From contig JAKTNI010000003.1 in the NCBI GenBank assembly GCA_029593505.1, positions 154,466 to 218,465 of the forward strand: 64,000 nucleotides of DNA. Reading direction: 5' to 3'. This DNA is from Streptococcus suis. GTDB lineage: Bacteria; Bacillota; Bacilli; Lactobacillales; Streptococcaceae. Every line of letters begins with the position of its first letter. Position 1 is the first letter of the stretch. Positions 35,863 to 43,608 of this stretch are shown here, one piece after another. The position numbers and the translations under genes are program-made. The notes under the pieces were generated by a model. It was not told where the DNA came from and ran no database searches. It saw only the letters and a list, made by a program, of their open reading frames with translations.

Positions 35863-36939
35863 TCACAATTCCAATGCAAGCTCCCTTTTAGGTGGAGGAT
35901 GATTCTTATTAACGTGTGCTTTTGCTGTTTGGATAATATCACTTAAGGATATTTCCTTCTGTTGTTTCACAATATCATTCCAATCTGACTTTGTTTCAAG
36001 TCCTTGCAATGGTGGTAAATCTTGGGAAATCGGAAGTCCTTTATCTGACAGTTTCTGACAAAATTCTCTTCCTGCTTTATCGTTATCAACAGCCAATGTT
36101 ATGACGTTTGAATGAGTTTGATAAAAGGTAGTCGTCTCTTGTATTGCCTGAAGATAATGGCTAAGTCTGCTTGGTTTTACTGTATCTAGAAATGCCAATT
36201 TCCCCTGTTCCTCTGCTGCTAGACGCAAGATCTGATAAGCAATTACTGAAAGTTTTAAGCCTTCCATTAAGATCATGCGAACATCGGATAATTGCTTTTG
36301 GTGACGCTGATAATAGCTCATCATATCGATAACGGATTCACAAAAAATGAGTCGCTTGGGATTACCAATATCGAAACTAATACCGACATGACCATGAGAG
36401 CCTTTCATGATTTTTTTGAGATAGCCTCGATCGTGTTTTTCTTCATTTTTGACGAGACCTTGAAGGCTTGCGGCCTGTAAGGTTCCGTTGTGGTCATAGC
36501 TTTTTAACACTAATACGGGCTCCGATTGATAAGTAGCTTGAGCAAGCAATCCTTGTCTACCAAAGATATTGATAGTCTGATCACTTAGGCCACGAACTTC
36601 ATTCAAGTAAGTACGTGCTTGCTGAAAGGGTTCTTCATGCAAATAATTTTGAAACGGTTGATAAGCCTCTTCTATTATTTTGGTCTGTTTAAAATCTCCA
36701 GTTTCAAGATAGGATACAGCCTCATTGAAAGTAACACCTGCCACTAATTGAACAAAGTCAATCACATCCCCTTGTATATCTCTTGAAAACCATTTGAAAG
36801 TATTGGTATCCGCAAAAATCCGAAAGGAATCATGGTCTGGGTGTTCATAAATGTGTCCTGATAAACGTCTGAAGGAATAACCCAAACTTTCAGCCACATC
36901 TAAAATGGCCTTTTGTTTTACTGTTTTAATTCGTGTCAT
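35863..36939 (-). CDS. TOPRIM/DUF3991-type ICE primase-like protein
   Basis: A 358-residue protein. The N-terminal part (AILDVAESLGYSFRRLSGHI, FKWFSRDIQGDVIDFVQ) resembles the zinc-less CHC2/DUF3991 primase start, with the FWS-like FKWFSRD. The C-terminal part holds a TOPRIM-like core, seen as LIFCESVIDMMSYYQ (the conserved Glu) and ITLAVDNDKAGREF (the DxD-like DND motif). Such proteins are common in the replication part of conjugative elements, presumably priming the transferred or lagging strand. A terminator lies just upstream (36,960-36,980). The gene appears intact. Confidence 0.8.
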   Translation of the reverse strand: MTRIKTVKQKAILDVAESLGYSFRRLSGHIYEHPDHDSFRIFADTNTFKWFSRDIQGDVIDFVQLVAGVTFNEAVSYLETGDFKQTKIIEEAYQPFQNYLHEEPFQQARTYLNEVRGLSDQTINIFGRQGLLAQATYQSEPVLVLKSYDHNGTLQAASLQGLVKNEEKHDRGYLKKIMKGSHGHVGISFDIGNPKRLIFCESVIDMMSYYQRHQKQLSDVRMILMEGLKLSVIAYQILRLAAEEQGKLAFLDTVKPSRLSHYLQAIQETTTFYQTHSNVITLAVDNDKAGREFCQKLSDKGLPISQDLPPLQGLETKSDWNDIVKQQKEISLSDIIQTAKAHVNKNHPPPKRELALEL

Positions 36940-36959
36940 CTTGTCTCCCTATCAAAAAA

Positions 36960-36980
36960 AGCAGAAGACTGTCTCCTGCT
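36960..36980 (-). terminator. Terminator upstream of the TOPRIM gene
   Basis: Minus-strand stem AGCAGGAGA/TCTTCTGCT, loop CAG, then seven T; it follows the transfer-protein remnant at 36,979. Confidence 0.7.
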
Positions 36981-37347
36981 AGTTGTTCTCACTTGTTGTA
37001 GTTCCTTGGATCGTTGGTATGCTGGAATTAGCACCATTTGTGGCTTTTTTCATGTCCTCCAGCTTCCCATTCCAAATGGTCAACTGATTAACCAGGAGCT
37101 TGTCGGAAACTTTGGAGTAGGTTAACATAACCGTCTTGGTTTCTGTCTGAGTGGTTCGCTGTTGTTGCTCACTCAAATCAGAAACATAGGTCACTTGATA
37201 GGTAACTTCCGCAAGTGCAACATTGCTTTCTGTATTGACATAGATACTGGCTGATTCAAATCGGTAGTCCAGCATATAATCTTTATAAACTTGATTGATC
37301 GCTTTATTCTGGTTTGCTTCCTCTTCTGAAAATGCCGAGTCCGTCAT
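36979..37347 (-). pseudogene. ICE transfer protein, C-terminal piece after an amber stop
   Basis: A 122-codon piece in the same frame as 37,381-37,617, separated by TAG and 11 sense codons (LGENNARTKPY). It reads AINQVYKDYMLDYRFESASI then VALAEVTYQVTYVSDLSEQ, a NTF2/TcpC-like extracytoplasmic domain by appearance. The upstream piece supplies the membrane anchor. Confidence 0.6.
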
Positions 37348-37380
37348 GTAAGGCTTGGTACGAGCGTTATTTTCACCCAG

Positions 37381-37617
37381 CTAAACCTTTGTGAAATATT
37401 GAGTGAGAAATTCATTGACAAGCTCATCTGATAAGACTGTTGCTCTTTCCTCCTGCTTTTCCTTTGTCACAAGTTTATTAGCTTCTGCTCGTATTTGGTT
37501 CTCTGTTTGTTTTGAAACGGATTGTGAGCCAATCGTGTAGCCAATCATGACCATAAAATTTACTGCGATTAAACCTCCAACTCCAATCAGAAATCGAGCT
37601 TTCACTTTATTTAACAT
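37381..37617 (-). pseudogene. ICE transfer protein, membrane-anchored N-terminal piece
   Basis: 78 codons starting MLNKVKARFLIGVGGLIAVN: a short basic cytoplasmic start, one transmembrane helix (about residues 9-28) and the start of an extracellular domain, ending FTKV before TAG. Together with the downstream piece it would make a 211-residue single-pass protein, similar in layout to TcpC/VirB8-like transfer proteins. The truncated form would lack the folded domain. A ribosome site AAAGGAGTAAGCC precedes the start. Confidence 0.65.
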
Positions 37618-38105
37618 GGCTTACTCCTTTATTAGTGATAGCCATATCTTAACAAGATTAGCTTGGAGATTTTATCACAAGAAAAATATGATTAACTACA
37701 AATTATACTCTGTAAAAATCAAAAATAGCAAACTAGAACCTATTCAATAGATAAAGATGTTGAATTATAGTTCGTTGCGTTTTGAAGTAGCCAGCTCTAT
37801 TCCAAATTCTACTGAACTAATTTTCAAAAATTGGTGCTCAAACATCTTTTCAAGAAAATATAGCTATAATGACTCTTTAAGAAAATTAAAAATTTTCACT
37901 CCAATTACTTTAAAACTGAGCCAAATAACTTTATTTACCGGATTAACTACTCTGTAGAATAATTTAAGCTAAATATTTTTAAGATATACTACAATAAAAG
38001 ACTTATCATATAATTTCTGTAGTAACAATCTATACAGAGGCTATAGTTTTTTGAGTATACAAAAAAGTTCCACAAGACCTCCCTAACCATCATTAGGAAG
38101 TGCTT
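37618..38105. other. Non-coding stretch left of the IS remnant
   Basis: About 490 AT-rich bases. Only a 66-codon plus-strand frame (37,757-37,957) without ribosome site is open. I see no RNA gene or convincing promoter. Confidence 0.4.
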
Positions 38106-38720
38106 ATGGAACAATTTTAGAATACAACAGTACTCTTCGAATTAGAAAATAAGAACATCAAATCGAGACTACTTTTTCAAGTCAACACGCATATCACTAT
38201 TCAGCGTGAACTTGATTACCCAGCTCCAAACTGCCTTAGTCAGATGTTATTTCCAACATAAATCTACAGTATCTATTCTGAATATCAAAGAGATGCCAAC
38301 TATGTTAAAACCCAAAGATGTCTTCTTCAGTGTAAATCCTGTAAACAGATGACAGTCACTGAAGTGTCTCTCATCACGAAAAACACCAAATCTCACAACC
38401 CATCTGCATAAAGATTACTCAATACTACACCGAAAAACTCACCTACACTTCCACTACCTAAAGACTCCCTTTCTCAACCTCTGTCGTACAACAGCAGTTA
38501 GAACTGCTATCTGACTGAATTTCCCTATTCTAACACTAATTTAACGCAATCGATAAGCTCATCAAGGATATCAAACGTCAGTCACTCAGTTTTCGACACG
38601 TTACAAACTTCAGAAACAAAATTCTAAACTAACTTAACATCAAAAAGATAGAATCAATCTGCTCCTCTCCCCCTATAGATTATATGTCTCCTGCTACAGC
38701 TGGCAATGGGTCTTTTTAAC
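38106..38720 (+). mobile_element. Degenerate ISL3-family insertion sequence (IS1167-like)
   Basis: On the plus strand a transposase start is readable: MEQF, stop, then LLFQVNTHITIQRELDYPAP, followed by CKSCKQMTVTEVSLITKNTK of the zinc-ribbon region. About 150 bases on, the sequence jumps to the far C-terminus (IDKLIKDIKRQSLSFRH, NFRNKIL). The central catalytic part is deleted, and there are multiple stops. It is a dead IS copy lying between the element backbone and the lantibiotic operon. Confidence 0.7.
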
Positions 38721-38765
38721 AACCAAATTATGACCATCTGAATAATTTATAACTTATCAAATGTA

Positions 38766-38782
38766 GAAGATAGTATATCTTT
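38766..38782. repeat. 17-bp direct repeat, copy 1
   Basis: GAAGATAGTATATCTTT, identical to the copy at 38,957-38,973. The core AAGATAGTATATCTT is itself nearly palindromic (AAGATA/TATCTT). The pair brackets two hairpins. Confidence 0.75.
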
Positions 38783-38848
38783 CAGAACGTAGACAAACTC
38801 CTAAAAATATAAAAAATAGAAAAAGTTTGCGAAAGATAACAAATCATT

Positions 38849-38890
38849 AAACTCTTAGAAATGTTGATATTTCGGTGTTTCTAAGAGTTT
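38849..38890 (+). terminator. Hairpin between the direct repeats
   Basis: 13-bp stem AAACTCTTAGAAA/TTTCTAAGAGTTT followed by TTTAATTTT on the plus strand. No plus-strand gene precedes it. Confidence 0.55.
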
Positions 38891-38913
38891 TTAATTTTCA
38901 TCATTAAGAAAAA

Positions 38914-38955
38914 AGATTGAAGAAAATTGTCCAAAATGGACTTTTTCTTCAATCT
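38914..38955 (-). terminator. Terminator of the lantibiotic operon
   Basis: 13-bp stem AGATTGAAGAAAA/TTTTCTTCAATCT with an inner GTCCA/TGGAC pairing, then TTTTTTCTT on the minus strand. It begins 33 bp after the stop codon of the 51-aa peptide gene. Confidence 0.8.
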
Positions 38956-38956
38956 G

Positions 38957-38973
38957 GAAGATAGTATATCTTT
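38957..38973. repeat. 17-bp direct repeat, copy 2
   Basis: Identical to 38,766-38,782. It lies between the end of the lantibiotic operon and its terminator. Confidence 0.75.
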
Positions 38974-38987
38974 GTATTTATTCTACA

Positions 38988-39143
38988 TTATTGCTTTCTA
39001 AATTTTAAACTACATACTAGAAAGACTATGAATAACAAAACATCGACAACATACAGAGACCTACTCTCAAGATATATTCGGATAGCATTGAATAGAAAAA
39101 CCATTGATAGAGTTAATAACGCATACGGTATTACTTTTTTCAT
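38988..39143 (-). CDS. 51-aa membrane peptide at the end of the lantibiotic operon
   Basis: A small gene not obvious from long-frame scans. It starts MKKVIPYALLTLSMVFLFNA after an ideal AAAGGAGGTTCAAATTC and ends LKFRKQ with TAA. Two hydrophobic segments (residues 5-23 and 31-46) are joined by a short polar turn, with basic ends, so it is a two-helix membrane peptide. It follows lanR by 66 bp and precedes the operon terminator, so it should be co-expressed. Small membrane peptides in this position often act as producer immunity (LanI/LanH-like) proteins; that role is inferred, and I do not recognise the sequence. Confidence 0.65.
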   Translation of the reverse strand: MKKVIPYALLTLSMVFLFNAIRIYLESRSLYVVDVLLFIVFLVCSLKFRKQ

Positions 39144-39209
39144 GAATTTGAACCTCCTTTACACCAGTATATCTAAGTTACAATACAAAATCATGAGTAA
39201 AAAGGGTAA

Positions 39210-39809
39210 TTATTTAATATATCCTAACTTCTGAGCTTTTATAACAGCTTTTAACGTTGAATCAACTTCGAGTTTTTCCAATATATTTTGAATATGATTC
39301 GTTAGCGTTCTATCAGAAATGTAAAGGGATTTAGCAATGTCTTTTCGTTTTTCGCCATTTCCCAAATGTATAAGTATTTCTTTTTCGCGTTCTGTCAATT
39401 CATCTATAAAATAATTCTGATTTGGAAAATAATTTTTCCCATAGGAAATATCTTTAAGAATCTGAATTAATCTTTTGGAACTTATATTTTTAGGAACAAA
39501 TGCCTTTACTCCTATCTTCTGAGCTTGATATTCATATACAGGTAAATCAAATCCCGTCAATAATGCTATCTTGGAATCAGGATATTCCTCTAAAATATCT
39601 TGAGCTATTCCAAAGCCATCCGTACTAAATTTATTGTCTAAGTTAATGTCTAATAGTATCACTTGGTACTCAATTACTTTTGAAAAAATGCTTTTAAATT
39701 CATCTTCATCATTCAATATATCAATGTGGATATCCGGCTGATACTGATGTATAGTTAAGGCTAAACTCTCTGCAAACAGGATATGATCATCTATTAATAA
39801 AATTTTCAA
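39210..39809 (-). CDS. lanR: LanR response regulator (NarL/LuxR family)
   Basis: Cytoplasmic response regulator of the lantibiotic operon, 199 residues. The receiver domain has MKILLIDDHILFAESLAL, the phospho-acceptor Asp in VILLDINLDNK (about residue 54), the T/S switch in ALLTGF and Lys in FVPKNIS. The C-terminal LuxR-type HTH reads LTEREKEILIHLGNGEKRKDIAKSL. It overlaps lanK by 23 bp. It probably binds upstream of lanA to activate production, perhaps in response to the mature peptide sensed by LanK. Confidence 0.9.
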   Translation of the reverse strand: MKILLIDDHILFAESLALTIHQYQPDIHIDILNDEDEFKSIFSKVIEYQVILLDINLDNKFSTDGFGIAQDILEEYPDSKIALLTGFDLPVYEYQAQKIGVKAFVPKNISSKRLIQILKDISYGKNYFPNQNYFIDELTEREKEILIHLGNGEKRKDIAKSLYISDRTLTNHIQNILEKLEVDSTLKAVIKAQKLGYIK

Positions 39810-41295
39810 TTGCCTTCTCTCCCTCCATCATCAATTTGATATCGACTCTTAATCCGTTAGAGTCCGCTTGCTCAAAAGTAATAGTCCCCCCTACTGACTT
39901 TACTTGTTCTTCCAAGACTAATAATCCGTGTCCATGTTTAAATGGTTTTAACTTTTGATAATAGCCATTATCCATAACTGATAAAGAGAGTTCCCGCCCA
40001 TCTCTAGCCAATTTTACAGTAACCGTTTGAGCATTGGAATACTTATAAGCGTTATTAACGAGCTCTCTTAACCATCTATATATTAAAAAATCATAAGGAG
40101 GATAGATAGCTATGTTTTTTGCTGAATAAAAGTTCAGAGAAATATTCATTTTAGGGTAACGTTTTTCAAATGCTTTTAGCATCATACGATAGTTATCATA
40201 CAAAGATAAGCCTTTTAGTAATTGAGGACTATACTGATTCATTCGCTCACGAACAAAAGTATTGAGATACTCTAGTCTTTCTTCAATAATTTTAACTGAT
40301 ACACTTGGATTATCTAAACGAGATAGTTGAATTAAAGCATTGATATCTTGAAGAATATTATCATGCAGGAAATTCGCAAACTCTTGTTTTAAAGCTTCTT
40401 CTTTCAAAATTGAATTGATCCCTACATGTTCAGATTGCCTACTTCCAGTTATTAGTCTATAACTTTCTCCAACTAACTGGAAAAAGTACTGAAAATATAA
40501 AATAATTGTTACCGTTTCAAGAACAACTAGACTCGTTCTCTTTAAAATTAGAATAAACAGAACAATATATAATAAAATCAGAAAAATAAGTGTTAATAAT
40601 TGTTCTTTTTGTTTAAATACTGCATTATTATGATAAAACAAGATGAGTATTAATCCTGTAATTAGAGCTAAAAAATAAAATAACCAGAACCCAGAAAATA
40701 AAGCTGATGAATTAAAAAAAATGAAACCAATAGAACTGAAACAAATCATGAGGTAAAAGATTAATAACATTAGCCAATAAAATCTATTGGAATCATTTCT
40801 ATAAAACGTTTGCTTGTTCCTTAGAAGAACAATTAAGAGAGCCATCGCGAACGTAACTACCAAATAAAGTGAAAAGGCAATACTAGTCAATCTTGGAAAA
40901 AGTAAGCTTACACTCGATAGAAGTCCTACTATCATCACAAATAGATAAAAAGAAGTCTGTAACTTTTGAAAAAACAAGCTGAGCGATATAGATATTAACG
41001 AAGAATAGATTATAATGCCAATCATATACTGTATCCATGGAGGAAATGCGGAATCTCCTATGACAAACAAAATTGAGTGACACTGACAAAGTCTGATTAA
41101 CCAAATAATAAATTTGCTAATCTTAGACCTAGTAGATATTGCTCTGTGCAAAATAAAATCCAATAACAATAATACATTTAAAGCAAGCAAAAACAAGATA
41201 TTTTCGATGTTATTTAGAAAGCATTTAGCGGACAAATAGATTAGTCCTGTAATAAACAAAGCATAATACGCTGTACTTAACAAATTTCTTCTCAT
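39787..41295 (-). CDS. lanK: LanK sensor histidine kinase
   Basis: A 502-residue membrane kinase paired with LanR. The N-terminal part to about residue 275 contains around nine to ten hydrophobic helices with little extracellular loop, unlike NisK, which has a large sensor domain. The DHp helix follows with the phospho-His in NFLHDNILQDINALIQL (about residue 310). The HATPase domain shows RELVNNAYKYSNA (N box) and MDNGYYQ...HGHGLLVLEEQVKS (G boxes). Such DHp sequences pair with NarL-type regulators, as here. It overlaps lanG by 4 bp. Confidence 0.9.
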   Translation of the reverse strand: MRRNLLSTAYYALFITGLIYLSAKCFLNNIENILFLLALNVLLLLDFILHRAISTRSKISKFIIWLIRLCQCHSILFVIGDSAFPPWIQYMIGIIIYSSLISISLSLFFQKLQTSFYLFVMIVGLLSSVSLLFPRLTSIAFSLYLVVTFAMALLIVLLRNKQTFYRNDSNRFYWLMLLIFYLMICFSSIGFIFFNSSALFSGFWLFYFLALITGLILILFYHNNAVFKQKEQLLTLIFLILLYIVLFILILKRTSLVVLETVTIILYFQYFFQLVGESYRLITGSRQSEHVGINSILKEEALKQEFANFLHDNILQDINALIQLSRLDNPSVSVKIIEERLEYLNTFVRERMNQYSPQLLKGLSLYDNYRMMLKAFEKRYPKMNISLNFYSAKNIAIYPPYDFLIYRWLRELVNNAYKYSNAQTVTVKLARDGRELSLSVMDNGYYQKLKPFKHGHGLLVLEEQVKSVGGTITFEQADSNGLRVDIKLMMEGEKAIENFINR

Positions 41296-41987
41296 GTCTT
41301 ACTCAAATCTATTTTTTTCTTACATAATATTATACCAATAAAAGACAAAGAAAAGACTAGAAAAAACGCTAAATAGTGGGTTACAGTAAATGATTTAAAA
41401 TTTGCTAAATAACTTAAATAGGAGTAGGGGTTAACAATCCATGTGATTTCTCCCAGAGGGAAACGTCCAACAACGACTCCTACAATAGCTGTTAAAATAG
41501 GTAATACATAATTCCCGCTTGACTGATGTATCAGTAGACTAATATTGATGAGTGCAATAATACTTAAAATTGATAACAGTAAAAATAAACTATTATCAAT
41601 AATCACATTAAGGGCACTTTCTCCTCTCAAGGAAATAAAAATCAGTGGAATCAAAAAGTGACAAAGAAATAAAATTGGCATTACTATCCAATAAAATTTC
41701 ACTATAGACCACTTTATCTGTTGACTAGATATTCCTTTTATTGTTAAGTTTTGAAAAGCAGTATTCTCAACTTCACGGTGCAATGAAATGATAAGAAATA
41801 CAGGAATCATCACTGGTAGTAAAAAATTACTATATAAATCTAGACCTGTCACAAATAAAACCTTCGCTGGAATTTCTTTAATCGTATATCCAGCGTAGCT
41901 TTGAAAAATGACTAAAAACATACCTATCCCTATGAATACGGGAGCTAAATAGGTTCTCTTATACTTTAATAATTCTAATTTCCACAT
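41292..41987 (-). CDS. lanG: LanG immunity ABC permease
   Basis: A 231-residue ABC-2-type permease with six hydrophobic helices, of the LanE/LanG class that expels the lantibiotic from the producer membrane. It begins MWKLELLKYKRTYLAPVFIG with a basic first loop. SLHREVENTAFQNLTIKGIS is the amphipathic coupling segment common in this family. It lies 9 bp after lanE and overlaps lanK by 4 bp. The E/G naming between the two permeases follows gene order and could be exchanged. Confidence 0.85.
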   Translation of the reverse strand: MWKLELLKYKRTYLAPVFIGIGMFLVIFQSYAGYTIKEIPAKVLFVTGLDLYSNFLLPVMIPVFLIISLHREVENTAFQNLTIKGISSQQIKWSIVKFYWIVMPILFLCHFLIPLIFISLRGESALNVIIDNSLFLLLSILSIIALINISLLIHQSSGNYVLPILTAIVGVVVGRFPLGEITWIVNPYSYLSYLANFKSFTVTHYLAFFLVFSLSFIGIILCKKKIDLSKT

Positions 41988-41996
41988 AATTCCCTC

Positions 41997-42716
41997 CTAA
42001 AGATGAAACTTTTTAAAAACTACTAAAAGAACAGCACCACTCCATATAATATTCTCTAAAGTGATTACTAAAATTATAATTGGATTGAGAATACTAGAAG
42101 TTATCAGATAAGAAATACCATTTATCGGGAATACATAAATAAATATAGCATTAGAGGCGAAAAGTGTTTGCAACAGAATAAGAATAATAACACTGCTTAG
42201 AGCAGATAAACTATTTTTTTCTAGCAGGTGAGTACAAAACTGAAGTGTGATCGTGAGTAAGCTGAAAAATATTGTTGATGATAACACTAAGAATACCGTA
42301 GACCAATCAATCGTTAACGATAAATAGGTCTGTGTAACTATAACAAAGAAAATAGTTGACAGTAATTGATAAAAAATAAAAGATAAAATGACTGTAAAAT
42401 ACTTTGAAAAGAGAATTTTATTTTTCTTCCCTATCCCCAAAAGCAACAATTCCCAAGTATGGTTATTGTGCTCGCTTGAAGTAACAAAAAAGTTAGTAAT
42501 ACCATTTACCACTAAACTCACCAATCCAGAAAAACCTAAAAAAATTATCATAGACTTCTGAAAAGGTGTTTGTGCTATGTCCCCAACTTGCACATCTAAT
42601 GATTTAATGATAAAAACCGTTCCTAGCATTTGCAAACAAAAAGTAATACCAAGCAATAACAAGGCTGTTGGGGTTCCTACAAACCTCTTTATTTCATTTT
42701 TTATCAATGTGACCAT
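41997..42716 (-). CDS. lanE: LanE immunity ABC permease
   Basis: A 239-residue permease with six helices, the second membrane subunit of the self-protection transporter. It begins MVTLIKNEIKRFVGTPTALL. EHNNHTWELLLLGIGKKNKI forms the coupling-helix region. It overlaps the ATPase gene lanF by 23 bp and precedes lanG, the usual F-E-G order. Expected to act in the producer membrane. Confidence 0.85.
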   Translation of the reverse strand: MVTLIKNEIKRFVGTPTALLLLGITFCLQMLGTVFIIKSLDVQVGDIAQTPFQKSMIIFLGFSGLVSLVVNGITNFFVTSSEHNNHTWELLLLGIGKKNKILFSKYFTVILSFIFYQLLSTIFFVIVTQTYLSLTIDWSTVFLVLSSTIFFSLLTITLQFCTHLLEKNSLSALSSVIILILLQTLFASNAIFIYVFPINGISYLITSSILNPIIILVITLENIIWSGAVLLVVFKKFHL

Positions 42717-43608
42717 ACACTTTATCTCCTTTCGTTAAGTCTAAGAAGATTCTTTCTAGGTTTTTATTTGGTGAAACCTCCAAAATATCAATTCCTTCTT
42801 GTACAATTAATTTTATTAAATTTGGTATATCTTTTTTGTAAGAATTTATTTCAAAATGCGATTCTTTTCGAATAAAAGAGATATCTCGAACTCTCAAAAT
42901 ATGTTCAAAAACATCTGGATTTGCGACTTCAAAAAGATAAGAGCTGTCCCTTTTATTATAAAGTTCAGAGAGTGTTCCCTCAAAAATAAGATCACCGTCA
43001 TGTATTATACCGACCATATCTGCAATCGTTTCTATTTCACTAATATGGTGACTTGATATAAAAATCGTTTTTCCTTCTTCTTTAGCTAGTCTGTATAAGA
43101 GTTCTCTGATTTCAACAATTCCTTTCGGATCTAATCCATTCGTAGGTTCATCTAATACCAATACATCTGGATTATTTAAAAAAGCAAATGCTAAACCAAG
43201 ACGTTGTTTCATACCAAATGAGAACGAAGACACAACTTTATTGCGAACCTCACTTAGGCCCACCAGATTCAAAACTCGATCAATTTCTTCTTGCGGTTTT
43301 TTGAGAACTTCTTGTATAATAGCTAAGTTTTCATAAGCTGTTAAGTTTTTATAGTAACTTGGTGTACTAATAAAAGCTCCTATTATTGACTCCTGATTTT
43401 TTAAGTCGTTAAGACTTACACCGTCAAAGTATATGTTACCTTTTGTAGCAGGTAATAATCCAGTAAGGATTTTCATCGTTGTAGTTTTACCAGCTCCATT
43501 AGCACCAATAAATCCATAAATTTTCCCTGAAGGAATCCTAATAGTGACATCGTTTAAAATGATTCGATTACCATATTTCTTACTTATATGATTTAAATGT
43601 ATATCCAT
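42694..43608 (-). CDS. lanF: LanF immunity ABC ATPase
   Basis: ATPase that powers LanEG. The 304 residues show Walker A GANGAGKTTT (about 35-44), signature FSFGMKQR (about 136-143), Walker B VLVLDEPTNGLD and H-loop SSHHISE. Most LanF proteins carry an E-loop (a glutamate in place of the Q-loop Gln), but here the corresponding FISTPSYYKNLT has serine, which is unusual. The last 90 residues form a C-terminal regulatory extension. It overlaps lanT by 29 bp. Confidence 0.88.
   Translation of the reverse strand: MDIHLNHISKKYGNRIILNDVTIRIPSGKIYGFIGANGAGKTTTMKILTGLLPATKGNIYFDGVSLNDLKNQESIIGAFISTPSYYKNLTAYENLAIIQEVLKKPQEEIDRVLNLVGLSEVRNKVVSSFSFGMKQRLGLAFAFLNNPDVLVLDEPTNGLDPKGIVEIRELLYRLAKEEGKTIFISSHHISEIETIADMVGIIHDGDLIFEGTLSELYNKRDSSYLFEVANPDVFEHILRVRDISFIRKESHFEINSYKKDIPNLIKLIVQEGIDILEVSPNKNLERIFLDLTKGDKVYGHIDKK

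Noticed and set aside
37757..37957. Plus-strand 66-codon frame left of the IS remnant
   Set aside because: No ribosome site or promoter, and composition like non-coding AT-rich DNA.
39028..39234. Plus-strand 68-codon frame overlapping the end of the lantibiotic operon
   Set aside because: It has no ribosome site, and the minus strand here encodes the 51-aa membrane peptide with an ideal one.
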